Assembly: GCA_964595655.1 (NCBI GenBank)
Contig: CAZQQV010000015.1
Location: 1-31,856, forward strand
Length of the DNA: 31,856 nt
DNA from: Caldimicrobium sp964595655
Lineage (GTDB): Bacteria; Desulfobacterota; Thermodesulfobacteria; Thermodesulfobacteriales; Thermodesulfobacteriaceae
Reading direction: 5' to 3'
Shown here: positions 24,156 to 31,856 of the stretch, piece by piece
Numbering within the stretch: the stretch's first letter is position 1
Layout of the letters: every line of letters begins with the position of its first letter
Notes under the pieces: generated by a model
Told to the model about the DNA's origin: nothing
What the model saw: only the letters and a program-made list of their open reading frames with translations
The model's database searches: none
Translations under genes and position numbers: made by a program

Positions 24156-24495
24156 CTACCACTTTTCGCAAATAAGCTCAAAATAGGCCCGAGGAAGATC
24201 ACAGGAAGGGAAGGGATCTGGAGCTTCAAGGCCTCTATAAATATACCCACAATTTCTGCATCTCAAGATAACCTCAACCTTCTTCTTAAAAAGGGTTCCT
24301 TCTTCCAGATTTTTGGCAAAAGCAAGGTATCTCTTTTCATGAAATTGTTCAGCCACTGCTATGGCTTCAAAAACTCTGGCGATCTCTTCAAATCCCTCTT
24401 CTCTGGCAATTTTTGCAAAGGTGGGTGGGCTGCATGCCTCAAGTTCTCAAGGGTATTTCCTATTTTTCCACCCTCGTTCCTCTTAGTCTGCCCAT
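24156..24495 (-). pseudogene. Rubrerythrin pseudogene
   Basis: Rubrerythrin is a diiron/rubredoxin-type peroxidase of anaerobes, about 190 aa. Here three fragments lie in three reading frames. From ATG 24495 the frame gives MGRLRGTRVEK and stops, like the usual MKSLKGTKTEKNL start. A second frame from 24460 gives GNTLENLRHAA, like GDTAENLKAAA. A third frame from ~24419 gives FAKIAREEGFEEIARVFEAI then EQFHEKRYLAF and a rubredoxin-like end, CRNCGYIYRGLEAPDPFPSC, down to 24156. Most of the first helical bundle (about 70 residues) and a stretch around EGENYEWTEMYPE are deleted. In the metal site the third Cys is replaced by Phe (FPSC for CPAC). A 66-residue frame from GTG 24356 remains open but cannot form a rubrerythrin. 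A ribosome site (GGGGGGG), promoter and terminator are still in place. Confidence 0.85.
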
Positions 24496-24523
24496 CTTTA
24501 CACCCCCCCTTTAAATTTAAAAA

Positions 24524-24551
24524 TTTATAACCTGATAATTATTCTTGTCAA
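24524..24551 (-). promoter_or_regulatory. Promoter of the rubrerythrin remnant
   Basis: TTGACA (24551-24546) and TATAAA (24529-24524) with a 16-bp spacer, directed at the pseudogene start 28 bp downstream. Both hexamers are close to sigma-70 consensus, so the broken gene is probably still transcribed. Confidence 0.7.
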
Positions 24552-24556
24552 GAGGT

Positions 24557-24570
24557 AAAATAATTATTTT
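24557..24570. promoter_or_regulatory. Palindrome beside the -35 box, possible Fur/PerR-type operator
   Basis: AAAATAATTATTTT is a perfect 14-base palindrome 5 bp upstream of the -35 hexamer. A second, shorter ATAATTAT lies within the promoter spacer (24535-24542). A/T-rich inverted repeats of this kind are bound by Fur-family regulators such as PerR, which often control rubrerythrin genes. In DNA this A+T-rich the match could also be chance. Confidence 0.35.
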
Positions 24571-24583
24571 CTACAAACTTTTC

Positions 24584-24603
24584 AAAAACTAAGGCGTGCG
24601 CCT
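24584..24603 (-). terminator. Possible weak terminator of the creatininase-family gene
   Basis: A short G+C-rich inverted repeat, AGGC/GCCT around GCAC (24603-24592), followed on the minus strand by TAGTTTTTG. It is the only G+C-rich hairpin in the 24496-24629 gap. The stem is short, hence low confidence. Confidence 0.35.
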
Positions 24604-24629
24604 AATAATTAAAGGGATTCACAAAAAAA

Positions 24630-25346
24630 TCACTGAATAAAATCCCTCAAAAGCTCCTTCAATTTTTGAAGAAGCCTCTCTGTAAGAACTTTTCCCTTTT
24701 CTTTTGAGGCTTTGAGGGGATTTCCCCAGATTCCAGAGGGCCAGTATTTTTCCTTTTCCTTTAAAATCAAGAATTTTGGAAAGGAGGGATAATCCTCAAA
24801 GGCCCTGGAAACATCCCTTACAAGCTCCTCTTTCAAATACATCATGAGAGAGGTTTCCCATTCTCCTGCGTGAGAATCCCTTTCTGGAATTCCAAGTTCT
24901 TGTAAAATCTCTTTTAAAAGCTTTATAATATCAGCCACAAAAAACCTTGCATCTCCATATTTTTCAAGAAAGGCTTCTGCAGTATCAATCAAATAGGCAT
25001 TGTGTGTGCCCCCTGCGTGTCCAGAGAGAATAACAAAATTTCTCAATCCCTGTTGATAAAAGCTCTCCAATAAGTCTAAAAGGAGATTTTTTAAGGTCTC
25101 TCCCCTTATGGTGATTGTTCCAGGAAGATCTCTTGTGCTTCTGCAAAGCCCAAAATAGATAGGTGGAGAGAGGAAAATTTTTATTTCTTTTACCAATCTT
25201 TTTGAAATTTCGTATATAGTAAAAAGGTCTGTCCCAAGAGGCAAATGGGGCCCATGGGCCTCAATTGAACCAACAGGAATAATAACACTCTTTATGGTTT
25301 CTCTTAAATTTTTAAACTCCTCTGAGGTTAACTCCTCAATTTGCAT
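24630..25346 (-). CDS. Creatininase-family amidohydrolase
   Basis: A 238-aa member of the creatininase fold, a metal-dependent amidohydrolase group that includes creatinine amidohydrolase, the mycofactocin peptidase MftE and archaeal formamide hydrolases. Metal ligands are visible in IPVGSIEAHGPHLPLGTD (Glu, His, Asp), the His in ILSGHAGGTHNAYL, and SHAGEWETSLMMYL (Glu). The usual GHGGN motif is changed to GHAGGTHN. Substrate cannot be told from sequence, and no mycofactocin or flavin genes are nearby. It stands alone and is divergent from mfd. The start ATG 25346 has no Shine-Dalgarno at proper distance but lies 7 nt after a perfect TATAAT, suggesting a leaderless transcript. Confidence 0.85.
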   Translation of the reverse strand: MQIEELTSEEFKNLRETIKSVIIPVGSIEAHGPHLPLGTDLFTIYEISKRLVKEIKIFLSPPIYFGLCRSTRDLPGTITIRGETLKNLLLDLLESFYQQGLRNFVILSGHAGGTHNAYLIDTAEAFLEKYGDARFFVADIIKLLKEILQELGIPERDSHAGEWETSLMMYLKEELVRDVSRAFEDYPSFPKFLILKEKEKYWPSGIWGNPLKASKEKGKVLTERLLQKLKELLRDFIQ

Positions 25347-25353
25347 AGTTTAC

Positions 25354-25359
25354 ATTATA
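25354..25359 (-). promoter_or_regulatory. Perfect TATAAT -10 box of the creatininase-family gene
   Basis: TATAAT on the minus strand is followed by GTAAACT and then the start codon, so transcription would begin at or next to the ATG. No good -35 hexamer is seen at 16-18 bp upstream. The 63-bp gap to mfd must also hold the mfd promoter, which I cannot place firmly. Confidence 0.5.
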
Positions 25360-25409
25360 TTCCTCTTTCTTGAAAATTAAAAGAAAAAATTTAAATTTGC
25401 CTAAGAATT

Positions 25410-28400
25410 ATGAAGGGATTGCCTAACTTTTCAGGTATTAATGCCTCCTTTTTGGGATACCTCCTTGCTAAGGAATATTATAAAGAAACTGCAGACTATA
25501 CTCTCTTTGTTATTTTTCCTGATGAAGAAAAAATCAGAGATTTTTATCATGTCTATAAGACGCTATCTCCTGGAAAAATTTCCCACTATCCCTCATCCCA
25601 TCTTCCTCCTCTTTCTGAGGCTTACACTGTTGATGAAGAGGAAAAGGAAAGGCTGAAAATCCTCTGGGAATTAAGGAATTTAAAGGCAATAGTTCTTGAT
25701 ATAAAGGCCTTTTCAAGAAAAACCATTCCGGCTGAGCTTCTTAAAAAGCACTATATTTATGTCATTCCTGGTGAAAAAATTGAAAGAGATAGTTTTATCG
25801 AAAATCTTGTTTTTCTTGGTTATGAAAGGGTTGGCGTTGTAAAAAATAAAGGGGAATTTACGGTAAAAGGGGCAGTTATTGATGTTTTTTCCCCTCAATA
25901 TGAATATCCCTTAAGACTTGAATTTTTTGGAAAGGAACTCATTACAATGAAATTTTTTGATCCTGAAACCCAAAAAAGTCTTGGATTAGCAGAGGAAGGA
26001 AGTATTCTTCCTGCAAAGGAACTCTTCTTTACAAATGAGACGGAAAAACTCTATGAAAAAATCCTCAATTTAAAGGATAAAATCTCTGAAAAAAGACTCT
26101 CTCAACTTCTGAGTTATATAGAAAATAAAACATTTCTTGAAAATCCTGAATTTCTTCTGCCTCTTTTTTACGATCTTAAGCTTTTACATGAAAATCTTGA
26201 CTCTCAAAAGATTCTCTTTGTGCTCTTTGAAAGGGAAAAAATTTTAAGGGAACTTGAAGCCTTTTGGGAAAAAATTCGCAAATTTTCTGAAAAGGCAAAA
26301 GTTAAAGAAAAACTTCTCTTTGAGGAAAAACTTCTCTATGCAGAACCACAGGAAATAGAAGGCCTTTTCCAAAAACATTCTGTGATTGAGGCGGTGGAGC
26401 TTCCCTTAAGAGGTCCTTCCTTTAAAGCCTTTGAGATTAAAAATATTCATTTTGAGAAAACGAATAATCGTATCAATGAGGCCTTTGAATTCTTGATAGA
26501 AAGCTTAGAGGAAGGTAAAGAAATTCACATTTTTATTCAAGATGCTATTATTAAAACTACCATTAAAGAAGGGCTTCGCCAGAGGGGTTATACTCTTTAC
26601 GAAAACCTTAATTTCCACCTTGGAGATGTAAGAGAAGGCTTTATTTATCCTGAGAAAAATCTAATTATTACCTCAGACTTTGAGCTTTTTGGAAAAAGAC
26701 TCAAGAAAGAGAAGGAAAAGACCCTATCTTCCAGAAAAAGTCAATATTTCAGAAGGTTTGAGGATTTAAAACCTGGAGACTATGTGGTTCATAAACTTCA
26801 TGGAATCGGAAAATTTCAGGGCCTTGTTTTTCTTAAAGTAGATGGCTTTGAGGGAGAATTTCTTGAAGTTGAATATGCAGATGGAGACAAACTTTTTCTT
26901 CCAGTGACAAAACTTTCTGAGCTTTATCCCTATGTGGGCGTTGGAGATAAAGAACCCCAGCTTGACAAACTCGGTAAAAAAACCTTTTTAAAAAGAAGAA
27001 AAGAGGTTGAAAAAAGGTTAACCGAGGTAGTTGAGGAAATTTTGAGGCTTTATGCTGAAAGAAAGGCCTTAAAGAGCTTTTCCATACCCATTGATACTCT
27101 TGCTTTAGCAGAGTTTGCACAAACCTTCCCCTATGAGGAAACTCCTGATCAGTTAACTGCCATTGAGGAGATTCTTGAGGATTTGGCAAGTCCCAAACCC
27201 ATGGAAAGGCTTCTCGTTGGAGATGTGGGTTTTGGTAAAACCGAGGTGGCTCTTAGGGCTATTTTTGTTACTGCCCGTGCAGGGAAACAGGTAGCAGTTC
27301 TTTGTCCCACAACCCTTCTTGCAGAACAGCATTATAGAAACTTTAAAGAAAGGCTTGAACCCTTTGGAATCAAGGTTGGAATTCTTTCAAGACTGAGAGG
27401 CGAAAAAGAACAAAAGGAAACCCTAAAAAAACTCAAAGAGGGAGAAATATTGGTTTTAATTGGAACCCATCGTCTTCTCTCAAAGGATGTGGAATTCAAA
27501 GATTTGGGACTACTTGTAATTGATGAAGAGCATCGCTTTGGAGTAAAACAAAAGGAGCGCCTAAAACAGTTAAAAAAGAAAGTAAAGGTTCTTTCTTTGT
27601 CTGCAACGCCTATCCCAAGAAGTCTTCAACTGAGTCTCCTTGGAATTTTTGATCTCTCTTTAATTGAGACGCCCCCTCCTGGAAGAAAGGCTATAAAAAC
27701 CATCTTAACCACCTTTGATCCTGAGATTATCAAAAATGCCATTGAAGAGGAGCTAAAAAGAGGGGGACAAATCTATTTTGTCCATCCACGCATCCAGGGG
27801 CTTACAAGCCTTGCCAATTTTATAAAAAAACTTGTGCCCTCTGCCCGAATTGAAATAGTCCACGGACAGCTTGAAGAATCCCTTCTTGAAAGGGCCATCT
27901 ATAAATTTCTCAATCATGAGGTGGATATCCTTGTTTGCACACCCATTATCGGAAGCGGAATAGACATTCCTTCAGCCAACACTATCTTTATAAACCGGGC
28001 TGATCTTTTTGGCCTTGCCGATATTTATCAGCTCAGAGGAAGGGTTGGAAGGGGAAAAGAAAAGGCCTATTGCTATCTCCTTGTTCCGGATTTTAAAACC
28101 CTTACTGAAGGAGCCCAAAAGCGTCTTAAAGCCCTTATGCAATTTGTGGAACTTGGATCAGGCTTTAAGCTTGCCTTAAGTGATCTTAAAATAAGAGGAG
28201 CTGGTGAACTTCTTGGAATTAATCAATCTGGAAATATAAACAAAGTGGGTTATGAGCTCTATCTTGAACTTCTGGAAAACACCATAAAGAGCCTTAGGGG
28301 AGAAGAAATCGATGATTGGGAGCCTGAAGTTAACATTAAAATTCCAGCCTTTATTCCTCAAAGTTACATCCCAGACACCGAAGAGAGACTGAGCCTCTAT

Positions 28401-28751
28401 AGAGAGCTCGTTTTAATAAAAGAGGTCTCTCAACTTGAAGATTTCAAAGCCTTTGTTGAAGATAAATACGGAAAACTCCCTGGGGAAGCAGAAAATCTCA
28501 TAAAAATTTATCAGTTAAAACTTTATATGAAAACCTTGAAAATTCCCTCCATTGAAGAAAAAAACAAGCTTCTTCATATTATGCTGAAAGACCTTTCATT
28601 ACTCCCTAAATTCAGAAAAATTTCCAGTTTAAATAATTTAAAAATTTTGAAAGTACAAAACGAAACAGACAAAGCAGTAATTATTATCAAAAGTGAGGGG
28701 AACTTACTTGAAGCTGCCCTAAGGATTTGTGAAAATTTATTGACGAGCTAA
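25410..28751 (+). CDS. mfd: Transcription-repair coupling factor Mfd
   Basis: A 1113-aa ATP-dependent translocase that pushes stalled RNA polymerase off DNA lesions and recruits UvrA. The N-terminal ~330 residues form the UvrB-like module (PDEEKIRDFYHVYKTLSP; GVVKNKGEFTVKGAVIDVFS). The RNA polymerase interaction domain starts near residue 443 (FEDLKPGDYVVHKLHGIGKF). The RecG-like motor shows Walker A GDVGFGKTE near 603, DEEHRFG near 704 and the translocation (TRG) region after SATPIPRSLQLSLLGIFDLS. The LRGRVGRGKEKAYCYLL motif and the C-terminal TRCF domain (TEERLSLYREL) complete it. Length is near the family norm. The 3' end overlaps the convergent PilZ-like gene by 15 bp. Confidence 0.98.
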   Translation: MKGLPNFSGINASFLGYLLAKEYYKETADYTLFVIFPDEEKIRDFYHVYKTLSPGKISHYPSSHLPPLSEAYTVDEEEKERLKILWELRNLKAIVLDIKAFSRKTIPAELLKKHYIYVIPGEKIERDSFIENLVFLGYERVGVVKNKGEFTVKGAVIDVFSPQYEYPLRLEFFGKELITMKFFDPETQKSLGLAEEGSILPAKELFFTNETEKLYEKILNLKDKISEKRLSQLLSYIENKTFLENPEFLLPLFYDLKLLHENLDSQKILFVLFEREKILRELEAFWEKIRKFSEKAKVKEKLLFEEKLLYAEPQEIEGLFQKHSVIEAVELPLRGPSFKAFEIKNIHFEKTNNRINEAFEFLIESLEEGKEIHIFIQDAIIKTTIKEGLRQRGYTLYENLNFHLGDVREGFIYPEKNLIITSDFELFGKRLKKEKEKTLSSRKSQYFRRFEDLKPGDYVVHKLHGIGKFQGLVFLKVDGFEGEFLEVEYADGDKLFLPVTKLSELYPYVGVGDKEPQLDKLGKKTFLKRRKEVEKRLTEVVEEILRLYAERKALKSFSIPIDTLALAEFAQTFPYEETPDQLTAIEEILEDLASPKPMERLLVGDVGFGKTEVALRAIFVTARAGKQVAVLCPTTLLAEQHYRNFKERLEPFGIKVGILSRLRGEKEQKETLKKLKEGEILVLIGTHRLLSKDVEFKDLGLLVIDEEHRFGVKQKERLKQLKKKVKVLSLSATPIPRSLQLSLLGIFDLSLIETPPPGRKAIKTILTTFDPEIIKNAIEEELKRGGQIYFVHPRIQGLTSLANFIKKLVPSARIEIVHGQLEESLLERAIYKFLNHEVDILVCTPIIGSGIDIPSANTIFINRADLFGLADIYQLRGRVGRGKEKAYCYLLVPDFKTLTEGAQKRLKALMQFVELGSGFKLALSDLKIRGAGELLGINQSGNINKVGYELYLELLENTIKSLRGEEIDDWEPEVNIKIPAFIPQSYIPDTEERLSLYRELVLIKEVSQLEDFKAFVEDKYGKLPGEAENLIKIYQLKLYMKTLKIPSIEEKNKLLHIMLKDLSLLPKFRKISSLNNLKILKVQNETDKAVIIIKSEGNLLEAALRICENLLTS

Positions 28752-29576
28752 TTCTAAAAGATCGCCCTTTATAGTATTCCAAAACTCCTTTTTCAGGCTT
28801 ACCAGAAAAGCCAAGTGAAAATAGGTAAAATCCTCTTTAAAAGTTGTGTTTCTCAGGTGAGTAAAAAGGCCAAATTTAATCAATTTTGAAGACAAATCCA
28901 GGTTAAACTTTAAATAAAAAACTCCAAAGTCATCGGTTATATTAATATGTCCCCTTGTCCTTGCACAAAGGCCGCCAGAGGAGAGGTCAACAAGCTCACC
29001 TACAACAAAGGTTTTTTGAATAAGTTTTTTGAATTCTTCACTTATACTATGATTTTCGTCTATAATAAAATCGTAAACATGAATTTCTTTCAAGTCAGGA
29101 TAAGATTCTAGGGAAAAGTTACTTTCTCTCAAAAGTTGAAAAGAGGGATTACTTATCAAATTTTGAACAAATTGAGGAGGAATGAAAGAAAAAAATACAG
29201 GTGTAGGTTTCTTAACCAAAATCCTTTCATCATATCTTGGATCAACAAATTCACCAAGATAACCCTTTTCATTTTCTTCAACAATTTTTACCTGAAAAAC
29301 ATAACGTAAGTTATTAAAGGGCAGTATGAGAAGACAAATATCACCTCTTTGAAACTCAGGTATATCGGAAGTTTTTTTTATGAATACCTTCTTTTTATCA
29401 AGAATTTCAATCTCAGGCTTATAAATCTTTTGTGCATAAAGGAGTAAAAATTTTTGTTGAAAACTCTCAAGCTTTTCCTTTATTTCAGAAGGAAGCAATT
29501 CTAAGGAATACAAAGAAATATTGCGAACCAAAACTCTTTCTTTTATTTTTAAAGCTATGTCAATTCTTTCCTTCAC
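28737..29576 (-). CDS. PilZ-like domain protein, possible c-di-GMP effector
   Basis: A 279-aa protein without clear membrane segments. Residues ~55-120 look like a YcgR-N-type beta domain (RGDICLLILPFNNLRYVFQV). Then comes DPRYDERILVKK, which contains an RxxxR pattern, and about 85 residues later GELVDLSSGGLCARTRG, matching the DxSxxG motif of PilZ domains. PilZ domains usually have a shorter distance between these motifs, so the intervening segment would be an insertion, or only the second motif is real. The start overlaps the helicase stop as ATGA, and the end overlaps the convergent mfd by 15 bp. The c-di-GMP function is inference; otherwise the protein is hypothetical. Confidence 0.6.
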   Translation of the reverse strand: MKERIDIALKIKERVLVRNISLYSLELLPSEIKEKLESFQQKFLLLYAQKIYKPEIEILDKKKVFIKKTSDIPEFQRGDICLLILPFNNLRYVFQVKIVEENEKGYLGEFVDPRYDERILVKKPTPVFFSFIPPQFVQNLISNPSFQLLRESNFSLESYPDLKEIHVYDFIIDENHSISEEFKKLIQKTFVVGELVDLSSGGLCARTRGHINITDDFGVFYLKFNLDLSSKLIKFGLFTHLRNTTFKEDFTYFHLAFLVSLKKEFWNTIKGDLLELARQ

Positions 29577-31759
29577 CGCAACTTCTCAAGATTGGTGTAT
29601 TTAAGATGTAAAAGAGTTGGACCTTTGTTGACAAAGTTTACCTTTATTTTTTCCCCTAAAATTTCGAGAACCTCTCCTTCTCCAAAGTGAGGATGCTTGA
29701 CAAGATCTCCAACCTTAAAGGGAGAGGTGCTATAGGTAATTTCTTCCTTCAATTTTTCCTGAAGGGAGGAGGTAAAGGATTTATGTCTATTTAAGGATAT
29801 TTCTGTGTAAAGGGATGGAGGAATTTCTCTTATAAATCTTGATGGTTTTGCAAAAACCTTACCCTCTCCTGGCAAATAAACCATAAGGGGGGAAATTAGA
29901 TAAAGCTTTTCCCTTGCCCTGGTAACAGCCACATAAAAAAGTCTTCTTTCCTCTTCAAGCTCTTCTTCATTTTCGAGACTGTGGAAAGAGGGAAATCTTC
30001 CCTCGATTAGAGAAATAATAAAAACCGTATGCCATTCAAGACCCTTAGCTGAATGAATGGTTGACAGAACTAACGGAGCTTCATCGGTATCCCACTTTTC
30101 ATAATCGGTAATCTCTATAGGTTCAAGAAGAAGTTCTGATAAAAATTCATCAAGAGACTCATATTTTTCTGCAAGAGAGAAGAGACCCTCAATATCCTTC
30201 ACTCTTCGATTATAATCCTCATAATAAATTCTCTCAAAAATAGGTTCATAGTAAGTCCATATTTGAGAAAGGATCTCTGAGGGGCTTTCATTATAGGCTC
30301 TTAAATTCATGTAGAGGTCAAGAAATCTCTTTAAGTCGCGAGAGGGGCTCAAACTCAAAATTCTTGGATAAGAAAAGGCAAGCCCCTCTTCTTTCAAAAT
30401 ATTGACAATCTTTTCTGCAGTGCGAGGACCGATACCCTCCATCAAAAGTAAAACTCTGTTCCAGGCAAGAAAATCCCTGGGATTTAATATTATCTTCAAA
30501 AAGGAAATTAAATCCTTTACATGGGCAGATTCTAAAAGTTTTAGACCACCATATTTTACAAAGGGAATACCCCTTTTAGTTAGCTCAATTTCTAATTCAT
30601 AGGAATGAAAGGCAGAGCGAAAAAGAACTGCCATCTGGGAGAGTTTTAAGCCCTTCTCCCTAAGCTCAAGAACTTTATCAGCAATAAAGATACTTGCCTC
30701 TGCTTCATCTTTTGGTCTCAAAAAAACAGGTTTTTCTCCTTCCTTTTTTAGAGTAAAAAGGGTTTTAGTGTATTTAATCTTGGAGTTAGCAATAATTACA
30801 TTGGCAAGATCAAGAATGGGCTGGGTGCTTCGATAATTCTGCTCAAGCTTTATAATCTTAGCTTCGGGAAATAGCCTTGGAAATTCAAAGATGTTTCTAT
30901 AATTGGCCCCTCTAAAACCATAAATACTCTGAGAATCATCTCCCACAACCATCACATTTCTGTGTGCTTCTGCCATGTACTTTATAATTTCACCCTGCAA
31001 GGTATTAGTATCCTGATACTCGTCAACCATAATGAATTGGAAGCGCTCTCCCACCCTCTCCCTTACATAGGGAAACTCCTTTAAGATTTTCAACCAGTTT
31101 AAGAGAAGATCATCATAGTCCATAAGTTGATGTTCCCGTTTATAGGCTGTGTATTCCGCAAAGAGTCTCTGAATTTCTGGAAGATATTCAAGAAATTGAG
31201 GATATTCTGAGGCAACGATCTCTTCAACGGAGCGAAGCTGATTTATACTCTTACTATGAATGGTTGCCAAAGTATCCTTTTTAGGAAAGCGCTTCTTTTT
31301 GTCTGAAAGCCCAAGGCTTGTCTTCAAAAGATTCAAAAGATCCTCTGAATCTCCTCTGTCAAGAAGGGTAAAGTTTGGATCATATCCAATGAGACTTCCA
31401 TATTGCCTGAGCATAAGGTTGCAAAGAGAGTGAAAGGTCCCCCCTGTAATTTTGTTGACATCCCTTTGAAGAAGGGCACAGGCCCTATCTATCATTTCCC
31501 TTGCTGCTCTTCTTGTAAAGGTTAATAGGAGGATTTTTTCTGAGGGAATGCCCCTTTCAACAAGATAGGCAAGACGGCAAACAAGGGTTCTTGTTTTGCC
31601 AGAGCCTGCCCCTGCTATAACCAAAAGGGGGCCATATATGGTCTCAACAGCAGCTCTCTGGGCAGGATTTAAATCCTTTAAATAATCTGATCCTAAGCTC
31701 TTCATAGCTCCATAAAATATAACGCCTTTTTCTCTCTTTTCTACTCTCCTTGGAAGCAC
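29573..31759 (-). CDS. UvrD/PcrA-type superfamily 1 DNA helicase
   Basis: A 3'-5' helicase used in nucleotide excision and mismatch repair and in clearing replication and transcription conflicts. The up to 728 aa show LNPAQRAAV (Q motif), AGAGSGKTRTL (motif I), LLTFTRRAAREM, MVDEYQDTN (motif II), GDDSQSIYGFRGA (III), LEQNYRST (IV), STIHSAKGLEW (V) and RLFYVAVTRARE (VI). The last ~55 residues (FKVGDLVKHPHFGEGEVLEI) resemble the Tudor-like tail that PcrA/UvrD uses to bind RNA polymerase. GTG 31759 has GAGG at 5 bp spacing. ATG 31705 would give 710 aa with a more typical N-terminus but has GGAG only 2 bp away. It is coupled to the PilZ-like gene by ATGA. Confidence 0.95.
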   Translation of the reverse strand: MLPRRVEKREKGVIFYGAMKSLGSDYLKDLNPAQRAAVETIYGPLLVIAGAGSGKTRTLVCRLAYLVERGIPSEKILLLTFTRRAAREMIDRACALLQRDVNKITGGTFHSLCNLMLRQYGSLIGYDPNFTLLDRGDSEDLLNLLKTSLGLSDKKKRFPKKDTLATIHSKSINQLRSVEEIVASEYPQFLEYLPEIQRLFAEYTAYKREHQLMDYDDLLLNWLKILKEFPYVRERVGERFQFIMVDEYQDTNTLQGEIIKYMAEAHRNVMVVGDDSQSIYGFRGANYRNIFEFPRLFPEAKIIKLEQNYRSTQPILDLANVIIANSKIKYTKTLFTLKKEGEKPVFLRPKDEAEASIFIADKVLELREKGLKLSQMAVLFRSAFHSYELEIELTKRGIPFVKYGGLKLLESAHVKDLISFLKIILNPRDFLAWNRVLLLMEGIGPRTAEKIVNILKEEGLAFSYPRILSLSPSRDLKRFLDLYMNLRAYNESPSEILSQIWTYYEPIFERIYYEDYNRRVKDIEGLFSLAEKYESLDEFLSELLLEPIEITDYEKWDTDEAPLVLSTIHSAKGLEWHTVFIISLIEGRFPSFHSLENEEELEEERRLFYVAVTRAREKLYLISPLMVYLPGEGKVFAKPSRFIREIPPSLYTEISLNRHKSFTSSLQEKLKEEITYSTSPFKVGDLVKHPHFGEGEVLEILGEKIKVNFVNKGPTLLHLKYTNLEKLR

Positions 31760-31856
31760 TAATGCCTCACTTATTTTCGGTTTAAACCACAGATAAACCC
31801 TAAGTTTTAAAAAAGGATTCCCTAATAGCGGTCTTTAAAGACCTCTTTGAAAGGAG
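31760..31856. other. Intergenic edge with two palindromes, possible divergent promoter region
   Basis: Contains two perfect palindromes, GGTTTAAACC (31779-31788) and GGTCTTTAAAGACC (31830-31843). The window ends in AAAGGAG, which would be a ribosome site for a plus-strand gene starting just beyond the edge. The region may thus hold divergent promoters for that gene and the helicase gene. Confidence 0.3.

Noticed and set aside
24156..24356. A stand-alone 66-aa rubredoxin-like protein.
   Set aside because: Rubrerythrin sequence continues upstream in the same and in other frames, and the rubredoxin site lacks one Cys; a decayed rubrerythrin explains it better.
26833..27189. A 118-codon frame opposite mfd.
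   Set aside because: Antisense to the conserved Mfd motor domain; Gln/Phe/Leu-rich composition is typical of a shadow frame.

Overview
The window reads as chromosomal DNA of a thermophilic, diderm-type anaerobic bacterium, probably a Thermodesulfobacteria-like lineage. That placement is inference from A+T-rich sequence, Lys/Glu-rich proteins, a meso-DAP-type MurE, a rubrerythrin remnant and an AmrB protein; nothing here proves the taxon. There are no RNA genes, no CRISPR array and no intact mobile element.

Left arm (1-6948): a class II CPD photolyase on the plus strand converges on a minus-strand operon. That operon begins with an EAL-domain c-di-GMP phosphodiesterase, which has a candidate promoter and a leader of about 180 nt. 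It continues with a SlyD-like/methyltransferase fusion carrying a one-base frameshift, a phytoene-desaturase-family FAD enzyme, and a LytS/LytTR two-component pair. Between the EAL gene and the next operon (6949-7510) lies a gene-poor stretch with a decayed IS256-type transposase end.

Centre (7511-23979): one long minus-strand dcw (division and cell wall) operon, in transcription order mraZ, rsmH, ftsL, ftsI-like, murE, murF, mraY, murD, murG, murC, murB, ftsQ, ftsA, ftsZ, then a ParB-like gene and amrB. Genes overlap or sit within about 15 bp of each other. A consensus-like promoter and three 10-bp-spaced GTGGN boxes lie directly before mraZ. Two things are striking. The FtsI homologue is only 315 aa and has lost the transpeptidase core (SxxK, SxN, KTG). 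ftsW, usually between murD and murG, is absent, and these two genes are joined by a clean ATGA overlap. The septal synthase pair FtsW/FtsI is therefore missing or inactive in this cluster while FtsA, FtsZ, FtsQ and FtsL remain.

Right arm (24126-31856): a rubrerythrin pseudogene keeps its promoter, a palindromic operator-like site and its terminator. Next come a creatininase-family gene that looks leaderless and, divergently, mfd (transcription-repair coupling factor). A PilZ-like gene translationally coupled to a UvrD/PcrA helicase converges on mfd. DNA repair (photolyase, Mfd, UvrD) and c-di-GMP signalling (EAL, possible PilZ) recur across the window.
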